From contig JASLNQ010000038.1 in the NCBI GenBank assembly GCA_030745955.1, positions 5,857 to 13,031 of the forward strand: DNA of 7,175 nt, read 5' to 3'. The translations under genes were made by a program, and so were the position numbers. The notes below the pieces were generated by a model that saw nothing but the letters and a program-made list of their open reading frames with translations, had not been told where the DNA came from and did not search any database. This DNA comes from Dehalococcoidia bacterium. GTDB lineage: Bacteria; Chloroflexota; Dehalococcoidia; UBA1151; UBA1328. This document shows positions 1-5,835 of the stretch, in pieces (the stretch's first letter is position 1; each line of letters starts with the position of its first letter).

Positions 1-1134
1 AACGCCCTCCCCGAGGACGAAGACGCACGGCTCAACTACGCGTCACTGCCAGAACTGTCGGGCCTGACTACCCCGGAGGCGGAGGAGTTCGGTCAGCTCT
101 GGCTTGAGTGGTCGGACGAGCGGGTTCTCGAACTGGTGAAACGCATGGTGACGCTCTGCGAAGGACAGCCGGATATCGAGTTTGAAGCGGTCCACAAGCA
201 GGGATTGCTCCATGCCAGCGAACCTGTACGTTTGAGTTCGCTCAAGGGGTTGGATGAGAGTGACGACCGGACCCTGATAAAGCCGCTGTGCAAGATGATG
301 ACGGAAGACCCGGCGACGGCGGTACGCGCGGCTGCAGCAGAGTCGCTGGCCCACCTTTCTTCACTGGCCCAGGCTGGCAAACTCGCCCCGCGCGACGAGG
401 AGAAATTGACGGGCGTGTTGTATTCGGTTCTTGACGACGAGGACGAACGGGATGCCGTGAAACTCAAGGCGCTAGAGACGGTTTCGGTGTTCGGTGGTGA
501 ACGGCTTACCGATTACATCGAGGCGGCCTGGTCATCGGGCGATATCGCCGCACGGCAGAGCAGCATTTACGCGATGGGGCGGACATCTGACCCGAAGTGG
601 GCCACCCACGTTGCCGAGGACCTTGAGCACGATGTTGTTGCGGTGCGGTACGAGGCGACGATGGCGATGGGTGAGATAGGCGACGAAGAACACCTGAATG
701 CCCTCCAGGCACCGCTCGACGACGCCGACCTGACCGTGCAATTGGCGGCGATATCGGCGGTAGAGCGCATTGGCGGCGACCTGGCCAAAAGCCAGCTTGA
801 GCAGTGTCTTACCAGCCCGGAACCACGGGTTGTGGAGCTCGTGCAGCAGGCGCTTGAGGCCATGAAAGAGGAAGAAGACCTCGATGAGGTTGTGACGGCC
901 GAAATGGCCCGGGCGATGTTCGGCGCTGCCGACGTTTTGCCCGGTATCGATACGGAAGGGTATGAAGCCGCAGAGATCGAGGGCTGGACGAATGCTCAGC
1001 CTGATCCCGGGTTGGTCGACGACTTCGGAACGGGGATCACCGAGGAGGCCGAGGAACTGGGTCTTGACCGGGGTGACCCCTTCGATGTCGACCTGCCCCC
1101 GGAAGACCCGTGGGACCACGACGAGAATTTGTAG
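1..1134 (+). CDS. HEAT-repeat protein with acidic C-terminal tail (5' partial)
   Basis: The reading frame is open from the first base with no stop, so the gene begins upstream. A GTG at 136 and an ATG at 145 are possible starts, but the 45 codons before 136 (with LPELSGLT and EFGQLWLEWSDER) look equally protein-like, so I treat them as coding. The visible part is 377 residues. From about residue 60 to 290 it shows alternating amphipathic helices of HEAT/PBS-lyase type, with repeat units such as AVRAAAAESLAHL, AVRYEATMAMGEIGD and TVQLAAISAVERIGG. HEAT arrays are curved scaffolds for protein contacts, so a cytoplasmic adaptor role is likely and no catalytic motif is seen. From about residue 290 to the end the protein is strongly acidic and probably disordered (EEEDLDE, ending PWDHDENL). 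It converges with the ROK kinase with 7 bp between stop codons, leaving no room for a separate terminator. The partner or pathway is unknown. Confidence 0.85.
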   Translation, partial: NALPEDEDARLNYASLPELSGLTTPEAEEFGQLWLEWSDERVLELVKRMVTLCEGQPDIEFEAVHKQGLLHASEPVRLSSLKGLDESDDRTLIKPLCKMMTEDPATAVRAAAAESLAHLSSLAQAGKLAPRDEEKLTGVLYSVLDDEDERDAVKLKALETVSVFGGERLTDYIEAAWSSGDIAARQSSIYAMGRTSDPKWATHVAEDLEHDVVAVRYEATMAMGEIGDEEHLNALQAPLDDADLTVQLAAISAVERIGGDLAKSQLEQCLTSPEPRVVELVQQALEAMKEEEDLDEVVTAEMARAMFGAADVLPGIDTEGYEAAEIEGWTNAQPDPGLVDDFGTGITEEAEELGLDRGDPFDVDLPPEDPWDHDENL

Positions 1135-1141
1135 GTTCCCG

Positions 1142-2116
1142 CTAGAGTCTGCGGGACTCCCTGAACGCCAGCTGGGCAGCCCCAAGCAGGCTGACGTCGT
1201 CGCCGAGCCGGGTGGCGGTCAGTGGGACACCGTTTTCGTACCGGGGTAGGGCGTGTTCGACGATAGACGCCTTCAGTTCGTCCCAGTGACGCTGCAGGCC
1301 CTGGACGACCCCGCCGCCTATGACTAGCGCTTCAGGGTCGAAGGTGTTCAGGAGTCCGCCGAGGCCGATGCCGACGTTTTCGATAGTGAGGTCAACGACC
1401 TCCCGGGCAACTGGATCGCCATCGTGGGCGGCGTCGAACACCATTCGAGACGTGATATTCGCGGGATCGCCCCCGGCAAGTTCAGCCAGCGGTCCTTCGT
1501 TGCGGAACCTGTCGCGCGCGGCACGGGCGATGGCGGGACCCGAGGCGTTTCCTTCGAAACACCCGTCGCAGCCAACGTTGCACCGGTAGGCACCGGTTCG
1601 AACTGAGGTGTGACCGATCTCGCCGGCCCCACCGGACGCCCCGGTGACCATTTCGCTATTGGCGATGATGCCGCCACCAATGCCGGTGCTGATAGTGACG
1701 TAGATAAGGTTTTCTGCTCCGACGTGATCGCCAAACCGTGTTTCGGCGAGTGCGGCCAGGGTGGCATCGTGGCCAACCCACACGGGAATTCCCAGTGATC
1801 CCGAAAGCGATGGCTTCATCGTCTTGCCGTGCCAACCGGTGAGGTTGGGGGGGTGGTTGTAGGTGCCGGTGGCGGGTCGGATCGGCCCTGCCGTTGATAC
1901 ACCCACGCCGGCTATTTCGGCCCCGGTTGGCGCGGTTGCACGGGCTGCCTCCAGCAGGCGGGCGAGGCGGGCGCTCGCGTCGTCGATTCCACTTTCGGGG
2001 AGGGTGTCGATCGAGCCGCGACCGGTTATGTGGCCCTCCGAATCGACGAGGGCGGCCCGCATGTTGGTACCACCGATATCGGCGGCGAGTGCGTACTGTG
2101 AGATGGGGGGTGCCAT
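1142..2116 (-). CDS. ROK-family sugar kinase (glucokinase-like)
   Basis: A 324-aa protein of normal length for the ROK family, which phosphorylates glucose, fructose, N-acetylmannosamine or related sugars with ATP in the cytoplasm. Visible motifs in order: the N-terminal phosphate-binding DIGGTNMRAALVD (residues 13-25), VSTAGPI (73-79), GHDA (115-118) with the catalytic Asp117, STGIGGGII (143-151), the GEIGH zinc and sugar motif (165-169, His169), a cysteine cluster at 179-186 followed by Glu188 and ASG, and the C-terminal GGLLNTFDPEALVIGGG (253-269). The usual Asn before the catalytic Asp is His116, and the cysteine cluster is C-x3-C-x2-C rather than CxCGxxGC. There is no DNA-binding helix-turn-helix, so this is an enzyme and not a ROK repressor. 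The ATG at 2116 leaves the usual short leader before DIGGT; no clear Shine-Dalgarno is visible upstream. Substrate cannot be assigned from sequence; glucokinase is the default guess. Confidence 0.93.
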   Translation of the reverse strand: MAPPISQYALAADIGGTNMRAALVDSEGHITGRGSIDTLPESGIDDASARLARLLEAARATAPTGAEIAGVGVSTAGPIRPATGTYNHPPNLTGWHGKTMKPSLSGSLGIPVWVGHDATLAALAETRFGDHVGAENLIYVTISTGIGGGIIANSEMVTGASGGAGEIGHTSVRTGAYRCNVGCDGCFEGNASGPAIARAARDRFRNEGPLAELAGGDPANITSRMVFDAAHDGDPVAREVVDLTIENVGIGLGGLLNTFDPEALVIGGGVVQGLQRHWDELKASIVEHALPRYENGVPLTATRLGDDVSLLGAAQLAFRESRRL

Positions 2117-2163
2117 GTTCGAGATGGTAGCACCGGGGACCGGGATTCTTCCCCCGTTAGAGG

Positions 2164-2192
2164 TTGTTGTGGGTGACGATCGCGCTCATCAT
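2164..2192 (+). promoter_or_regulatory. Weak sigma-70-like promoter, possibly giving a leaderless mRNA
   Basis: TTGTTG (2164-2169) and CATCAT (2187-2192) are separated by 17 bp and match the -35 and -10 consensus at three and four of six positions. Transcription would begin about seven bases further on, at or beside the ATG at 2199, which has no Shine-Dalgarno of its own. It lies in the 82-bp gap between divergent genes. The match is weak and could be chance. Confidence 0.25.
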
Positions 2193-2198
2193 TCATGG

Positions 2199-2780
2199 AT
2201 GCCTGTCGTGGAACACAACATCGATCTTTCGTCGGTCCCGCACCGGCCGGGGCAGTCGACCGATCTTGAACCCAAGCGTCGACGCGCATGGGCGCGGCTC
2301 ACCGACGAAGAAAAAGAGTGGGTGCTGGTTGCCTGGGACCTGACGGGGATGATTCCAAGTGCCCCTGCGTTTCGCGAGATGGGGAATGCGTCGGACCGGG
2401 TGCTCTACGTGCTCGTGGGCACCGAGGAGAGTCTAACGCCGGGCGAGCTGAGTTACCTGATGATTGCGCGCTGGTTCCGAAATATCGATCCGGCGACGGC
2501 AAGGGCGAAGATGGCCGCGCTGGTGAACCAGGGCCTGGCCCGCCATACCGGTGTCGGGCGGACGATGGCCACCGAGCCGGGACTTGTGAAGCTCGAAGAG
2601 ATGGCGAGGCCGCCCGGACGAAGGGTGTCGCAATACGATAACGATGATCGTGGCCGTGACGACAGGTATGGCGATAGGCGGGATGACACACGCCACAGCC
2701 GTGGACCTTCACGATCGCCCGATCGCGATGATCGCATGAGTGATTCTCGTGGCGACCGCCGGAACCGCGACTACCGGTAG
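2199..2780 (+). CDS. Hypothetical winged-helix-like protein with Arg/Asp-rich disordered tail
   Basis: I do not recognise this family by name. From the ATG at 2199 it is 193 aa. The first ~30 residues are polar. The middle (about 32-145) is compact and helical, with TDEEKEWVLVAWDLTG, a leucine-rich stretch and LTPGELSYLMIARW...AKMAALVNQGLAR followed by a possible wing (HTGVGRTMATE); this resembles a MarR-like winged helix-turn-helix, by eye only. The last ~48 residues are almost entirely R, D, S, G and N (GRDDRYGDRRDD, SRSPDRDDR, ending DRRNRDYR), a charged low-complexity tail of a kind often linked to RNA binding or condensate formation. The start is uncertain: an in-frame GTG at 2169 has AGAGG five bases upstream (203 aa), and an ATG at 2115 would overlap the kinase start (221 aa). 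I prefer 2199 because upstream codons look unlike the rest and a promoter-like pair would place transcription start near that ATG. It is divergent from the kinase and overlaps the epimerase 3' end by 10 bp. Confidence 0.75.
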   Translation: MPVVEHNIDLSSVPHRPGQSTDLEPKRRRAWARLTDEEKEWVLVAWDLTGMIPSAPAFREMGNASDRVLYVLVGTEESLTPGELSYLMIARWFRNIDPATARAKMAALVNQGLARHTGVGRTMATEPGLVKLEEMARPPGRRVSQYDNDDRGRDDRYGDRRDDTRHSRGPSRSPDRDDRMSDSRGDRRNRDYR

Positions 2781-2782
2781 TC
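2769..2782. repeat. 14-bp perfect palindrome at overlapping convergent stops
   Basis: GACTACCGGTAGTC is its own reverse complement. It carries the last three codons and stop of both convergent genes, so each protein ends Asp-Tyr-Arg-stop. It may act as a small bidirectional hairpin, but there is no T tract on either side, so it is not a standard terminator. Confidence 0.8.
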
Positions 2783-3529
2783 CTCGGCGTTGTCGAGGGG
2801 TGCGTATCCGATGACCTTCTTGGCGTGATCGGTGTCCCAGAAACGCCAGGTGTTGTCCGACACTCCGTAGAAAATCTCGAACCCGAGTGGCTGGGTCAGA
2901 CATTGCTGGACAAGTTGCGCCAGGTCCCGGTGGCTTAGCCAGGTCGCAAAGCTCCGTACCGACCCGACCGGGCTGTTCTGCGCATTGCACGTGCCGATAC
3001 GGAGGCATGCGACTTCAAGCCCGAAGTGTTCGTGATAGTAGCGACCGGTCGCTTCACCGAACGCCTTGCTTGCGCCGTAGTCGGAATCGGGACGGATTGG
3101 GACCGTGTGGTCGACGCGGGTGAACCCACCTGGGGTGAGCCCTTCGTAGTCACCGGTGCGGATTCTGCTGTACGGCTCGTCCATTTCGAAGTTGCCGACA
3201 GCGTGGTTTGAGCTGGCGAAAACAACGCGTTTCAAACCGTGCTGACGGGCGGCTTCGTATACGTTGTGGGTCGTCGAGATGTTGTTCTTCAAGACGTCGG
3301 GCCAGGGGGTTTCGACCGGGGCGTTGGCTGCGAGGTGGACGACCGCGTCGATCCCTTCGAATGCCGGCATTATTGCGCCGAGGTCGGAGCCATCGGTTAT
3401 CAGCGTGGGGACGTCGGGTGCTTTGTCGGATTTGTGGACATCAAGCCCTAAGAACACAAATTCATCGGCCAGTGTGCTGATCAGCATCGAACCAATTAGC
3501 CCGGACGAGCCGGTTACGAGGACTTTCAT
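2771..3529 (-). CDS. NAD-dependent epimerase/dehydratase family protein, uronate dehydrogenase-like
   Basis: A 252-aa extended short-chain dehydrogenase. The Rossmann motif GSSGLIG (7-13) is followed by an acidic residue (Asp30) at the end of strand two, which favours NAD over NADP. VVHLAA (63-68), the FASSNHAVG strand (104-112) with the active-site serine, and YGASK (151-155) with the catalytic Tyr and Lys are all present. SSNHAVG, KAFGE, RIGT, TWLSHRD, YGVSDN and the ending LDNAEDYR closely resemble bacterial uronate dehydrogenases, which oxidise galacturonate or glucuronate to the aldaric acid lactone. About 25 residues between SSNHAVG and PIRPDSDYG seem longer than in the Agrobacterium-type enzyme as I recall it. 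The ATG at 3529 is supported by AAAGG at 3537-3541 on the minus strand, seven bases upstream, and a -10-like TAAAAT at 3556-3561 precedes it without a convincing -35. A related epimerase acting on an NDP-sugar is the main alternative. Confidence 0.92.
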   Translation of the reverse strand: MKVLVTGSSGLIGSMLISTLADEFVFLGLDVHKSDKAPDVPTLITDGSDLGAIMPAFEGIDAVVHLAANAPVETPWPDVLKNNISTTHNVYEAARQHGLKRVVFASSNHAVGNFEMDEPYSRIRTGDYEGLTPGGFTRVDHTVPIRPDSDYGASKAFGEATGRYYHEHFGLEVACLRIGTCNAQNSPVGSVRSFATWLSHRDLAQLVQQCLTQPLGFEIFYGVSDNTWRFWDTDHAKKVIGYAPLDNAEDYR

Positions 3530-3626
3530 ACTCAGACCTTTGGGTTTAGCTGTTGATTTTAAGCGAACCGGATGATACCCGGCGAGATGTCGTGAATGTT
3601 GCGATTGCGAGGGTGAAGCGGCTGCG

Positions 3627-3699
3627 TCATCACATCTTCATCACGCCTAATTGCCGCTCATCACATTTGCCACATGTGAAATTTGTCACTCTGTTGTCA
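3627..3699. repeat. Cluster of short phased direct repeats plus an inverted repeat
   Basis: TCATCAC occurs at 3627, 3638 and 3658 (start-to-start 11 and 20 bp, near one and two helical turns). An inverted repeat TCACAT-N7-ATGTGA follows at 3661-3679 and contains the palindrome CACATGTG. TTGTCA then occurs at 3683 and again at 3694, also 11 bp apart. This density of phased motifs suits a regulator binding region, serving either the epimerase on the left or the phage-type operon on the right. No specific regulator is recognised. Confidence 0.45.
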
Positions 3700-3762
3700 G
3701 GGCGGTAGTGCATGTAGGGACGCAGCCGGACCAGCCCCCGACGCGTCCTGGTGCTACCGCCT
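3700..3762 (+). ncRNA. Long stem-loop, candidate structured RNA or DNA recognition element
   Basis: GGCGGTAG (3701-3708) pairs perfectly with CTACCGCC (3754-3761). The stem extends inward by U-G, G-U and C-G pairs (3709-3711 with 3751-3753). A second helix pairs 3717-3723 with 3743-3749 (core GGACGC with GCGTCC), and a short CGG/CCG helix closes the tip. The wobble pairs at 3709, 3710 and 3717 work only in + strand RNA, because the minus strand would have A-C mismatches there. No T tract follows, so an intrinsic terminator is unlikely. It could be a small RNA, a leader element, or a DNA site such as a packaging signal. No known RNA family is recognised. Confidence 0.4.
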
Positions 3763-3804
3763 TCTCGCGTCTCGGTCTATCCTCCTTTTCGTGCCTTTTA
3801 CCCC

Positions 3805-3834
3805 TTGACTGTCTGCGTGGCATGCGCTTAGGTT
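3805..3834 (+). promoter_or_regulatory. Candidate promoter of the packaging operon
   Basis: TTGACT (3805-3810) is a five-of-six match to the -35 consensus and is followed after 18 bp by TAGGTT (3829-3834), a weak -10 with the conserved second A and last T. Predicted transcription start falls near 3841, inside the LexA-like palindrome, leaving a leader of roughly 28 bases before the zinc-ribbon ATG. Confidence 0.5.
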
Positions 3835-3836
3835 AT

Positions 3837-3852
3837 TAGAACATATGTTCTA
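3837..3852. promoter_or_regulatory. LexA-type SOS box upstream of phage packaging genes
   Basis: TAGAACATATGTTCTA is a perfect 16-bp palindrome whose core GAAC-ATAT-GTTC fits the GAAC-N4-GTTC LexA operator known from Firmicutes and Actinobacteria. It starts two bases after the candidate -10 and covers the expected transcription start, where bound repressor would block initiation. It sits 16 bp before the first ATG of the operon. The inference is that the packaging operon is repressed by host LexA and released on DNA damage; a phage repressor with a similar site is an alternative. Confidence 0.7.
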
Positions 3853-3868
3853 GGTTTAGCCGAAAGCG

Positions 3869-4066
3869 ATGTTGATGAAAATGCAGACCAGGGTGATCTC
3901 GGTGGACGACGCGGGGAGTGCTCCGGCACGTGATGCCCCAGAGGTAATTGCGCCCTGCCCAAGATGTTCCAACGATTCTCCGGTCCGCCTGGAGAAGGCT
4001 GATCCACAGGCCAATACCTGCTATCGGTGCCGAACCTGCGGCCACATTTTTAGCCCGCGCGATTAG
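3869..4066 (+). CDS. Small zinc-ribbon protein, first gene of the packaging operon
   Basis: A 65-aa protein with a polar, probably flexible first 28 residues, then CPRC (30-33) and CRTCGHIF (54-61). These two CxxC knuckles, 20 residues apart, define a zinc ribbon; Cys51 is an extra cysteine. In-frame ATG codons occur at 3869, 3875 and 3881, all after the SOS box; only a weak GAAAG lies upstream of the first, so any of the three could be used. Its stop shares a base with the terminase start (TAGTG), which suggests translational coupling. The gene occupies the place where many phages encode the small terminase subunit, but it is shorter than usual small terminases and I see no helix-turn-helix. 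It may bind DNA or a partner protein; the function is unassigned. Confidence 0.75.
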   Translation: MLMKMQTRVISVDDAGSAPARDAPEVIAPCPRCSNDSPVRLEKADPQANTCYRCRTCGHIFSPRD

Positions 4067-5571
4067 TGCTGCGTGATGGGTTCAGGGAACGATCCTCGCC
4101 GGGAAACCGCAAGCGCCGCCGGTCAATTACGGGTTCCGTGCGTTCGACGTTGGAAGTTGATCCGCGGGAGCGTCGATTAATCCTGGATATTCTTTCAACT
4201 CCAGAATTCATACGCTCGGCGTGGTCTGCCAATCCGGTGATGTTTGTCTCTGAGCAGCTAGGGGCGCGTCCGTGGTCAAAGCAGATCGAGATCCTGGAGG
4301 CAGTCAGAGACCATCCCAGAGTGGCAGTCCGCTCATGCAATGGCTCAGGCAAAACTTATATTGCGGCCTATGTCGTCCTCTGGTGGCTGATGTGCCATAC
4401 GGACGCAGTGGTGATCACCACGGCCCCGACCAGTCACCAGGTAAAGGACATCCTCTGGCGGGAGATTCGCCGGGCCTACACCGAAAACCAATTTCTCATT
4501 GGCGGCAACATGTTGCGGATGTCGTTGGAACTCGGAGCCAAACACTTCGCCAAGGGATTTTCGACCGACACGCCCGAGCGGTTCCAGGGTTTCCACGAAG
4601 GTCACATTTTGTTCGTGGTGGACGAGGCGTCGGGAGTGCGTGAGGGGATCTTCGAGGCGATCGAGGGCTCGTTGACCTCGGCCGATGCGAAGGTGTTGCT
4701 GCTCGGGAATCCGACATCGTTGCGGGGCACTTTTTACGATGCTTTTCACCGGCGGCGGGGACTCTGGAAGACGATTCATATTTCGGCTTTCGATACGCCG
4801 AACCTTCAACAGAACAATGTTGGGATTCCGTCGTTGGTCACGCCGAAGTGGGTGGCCGACGCGGAGAAGAACTGGGGGACTGAGAGTTACCTGTACCAGG
4901 TGCGGGTGCTGGGCGATTTTCCGACCGAGTCGGAGGACACGCTGATCCCGCTGAAGCTGATCGAGCGGGCGGTTGAACGAGGTGTTGCGACTGGCGAGGG
5001 TGAGCGTGAATTCGAGTCGGGGAGCGGAGACGAAGCCCGGGTTGAAATCGGGGTGGATGTCGCGCGGTTCGGGAGCGACAAGACTGCGATTTGCGTGCGC
5101 CGGGGTGACCGGGTCCTTTCGCTGGAGACATTTGCGCGCCAGGACACGATGAGCACCGCGGGAAGGGTGGTGCGGGTTTCGCGGGTGTATGCGCCGGGCG
5201 CTATCCGGGTTGACGAGATTGGGATTGGTGCCGGGGTGATCGACCGCCTCCTGGAACTGAAGGTCCCGCGCGTCCAGGGCGTGAACGTGGCCAGGCGTGC
5301 GAGTAATCCGGAGCATTTTTCGAACCTGAGGGCCGAGTTGTATGACGGTCTGCGCGAACGGTTCCAGGATGGGCGAGTGTCGATTCCGGGTGATCCTGAG
5401 TTGATGAGCCAGCTCGCTTCGGTCCGTTATTCGTTTACGAGCAGCGGGCAGATGAGGATCGAGGACAAGGACGATTTGCGGGCGCGTGGTGAGCGGAGTC
5501 CGGACCTGGCGGATGCGGTGATGCTGGCGTTTGCGAAAAGGTCGGAGCGGGGGTACCGGGTGTGGGCGTAG
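4066..5571 (+). CDS. Phage-type terminase large subunit (DNA packaging ATPase/nuclease)
   Basis: The 501-aa motor that cuts concatemeric DNA and pumps it into the prohead through the portal. The N-terminal ATPase half shows an adenine-binding PWSKQ (69-73), Walker A SCNGSGKT (90-97), Walker B ILFVVDEA (181-188, acidic pair Asp186-Glu187) and the coupling motif LLLGNPT (211-217). The C-terminal RNase H-fold nuclease shows GVDVARFGSDKT (329-340, Asp331), RVDEIGIGAG (381-390, Asp383-Glu384) and SPDLADAVMLA (478-488, Asp480 and Asp483), so all expected acidic metal ligands are present and the enzyme looks intact. The GTG at 4066 is chosen because it overlaps the zinc-ribbon stop; no Shine-Dalgarno is seen, and the basic first ~25 residues could instead be untranslated with a start at the GTG at 4138. 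Length is normal for the family. Whether packaging is headful or site-specific cannot be told from sequence. Confidence 0.95.
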   Translation: MLRDGFRERSSPGNRKRRRSITGSVRSTLEVDPRERRLILDILSTPEFIRSAWSANPVMFVSEQLGARPWSKQIEILEAVRDHPRVAVRSCNGSGKTYIAAYVVLWWLMCHTDAVVITTAPTSHQVKDILWREIRRAYTENQFLIGGNMLRMSLELGAKHFAKGFSTDTPERFQGFHEGHILFVVDEASGVREGIFEAIEGSLTSADAKVLLLGNPTSLRGTFYDAFHRRRGLWKTIHISAFDTPNLQQNNVGIPSLVTPKWVADAEKNWGTESYLYQVRVLGDFPTESEDTLIPLKLIERAVERGVATGEGEREFESGSGDEARVEIGVDVARFGSDKTAICVRRGDRVLSLETFARQDTMSTAGRVVRVSRVYAPGAIRVDEIGIGAGVIDRLLELKVPRVQGVNVARRASNPEHFSNLRAELYDGLRERFQDGRVSIPGDPELMSQLASVRYSFTSSGQMRIEDKDDLRARGERSPDLADAVMLAFAKRSERGYRVWA

Positions 5572-5626
5572 CGGCTTGGTTTTGGTGCGTACTTTCGACG
5601 TGATCGGTTGGGTTTGGATTCTCCCG

Positions 5627-5652
5627 TCATCCCGACCGGAGCGGAGGGATCT
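5627..5652. repeat. REP-like intergenic hairpin
   Basis: ATCCC (5629-5633) and GGGAT (5646-5650) flank a GC-rich loop that includes ACCGGAGCGG. The form, a TCATCCC start and a GGGATCT end around a GGAGCGGA-type centre, resembles short dispersed extragenic repeats seen many times in some bacterial genomes. Only one copy is in this window, so its repeated nature is inferred from recognition and not shown here. Confidence 0.4.
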
Positions 5653-5823
5653 GAGGTTTTCTTGTTGGGGATGTGCGTTTCGAGTGAATGTGCCTGCGAC
5701 GGGCCTCAGGAGGACAGGGTCGGTTCCGTTTGAGGAGTTGGCGCTGGCAGGTTTTGGTTAGATTCCTCCGCGGCGGTCGGAATGCCTGTTGGGCGGTGGT
5801 CGTTTTGTCGTGGATCTGAAATG

Positions 5824-5831
5824 AAAGGGAG
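5824..5831 (+). promoter_or_regulatory. Ribosome binding site deciding the portal start
   Basis: AAAGGGAG lies four bases before the ATG at 5836 and is the strongest Shine-Dalgarno in the window. It favours 5836 over the in-frame ATG at 5821, which overlaps the site, and over the in-frame ATG at 5782. Confidence 0.65.
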
Positions 5832-5835
5832 AAAC

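Larger units (their letters stand above)
3530..3868. other. Non-coding junction between host genes and phage-type module
   Basis: No convincing gene lies in these 339 bases. They hold the epimerase promoter area on the left, a cluster of short phased repeats, a large stem-loop, and the promoter and operator of the packaging genes on the right. I see no tRNA, integrase site or complete attachment-site duplication. The boundary between host and phage-derived DNA must lie here if the module was inserted, but its exact base cannot be placed from this window alone. Confidence 0.7.
5572..5835. other. Non-coding gap between terminase and portal genes
   Basis: These 264 bases contain no credible gene: open frames here run through the REP-like repeat or are shadows of the portal gene. 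In most tailed phages terminase and portal genes are adjacent or overlapping, so the gap is unusual. It holds a REP-like hairpin near its left end. No confident promoter or terminator is seen. Confidence 0.6.

Noticed and set aside
532..1185. 217-aa minus-strand open frame under the HEAT-repeat gene
   Set aside because: It is a shadow of the HEAT gene with no family resemblance, and it crosses into the kinase 3' end.
1863..2198. N-terminal extension of the RD-tail protein back to 1863
   Set aside because: The extra codons run antisense through the conserved N-terminus of the ROK kinase and read as low-complexity shadow sequence.
3701..3761. tRNA or intrinsic terminator as an explanation for the stem-loop
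   Set aside because: There are no cloverleaf arms or T-loop sequence, and no T tract follows the stem on either strand.
3651..3839. 62-aa + strand open frame in the host-phage junction
   Set aside because: It would run through the stem-loop and promoter, lacks a ribosome site and does not look like a protein.
4345..5316. 323-aa minus-strand open frame under the terminase
   Set aside because: It lies wholly inside an unambiguous terminase gene, has no recognisable domain and is explained by GC-rich codon bias leaving the opposite strand open.
5531..5761. 76-aa + strand open frame spanning the terminase end and the gap
   Set aside because: It overlaps the terminase end in another frame and then translates the REP-like repeat; no start signal or protein-like pattern.
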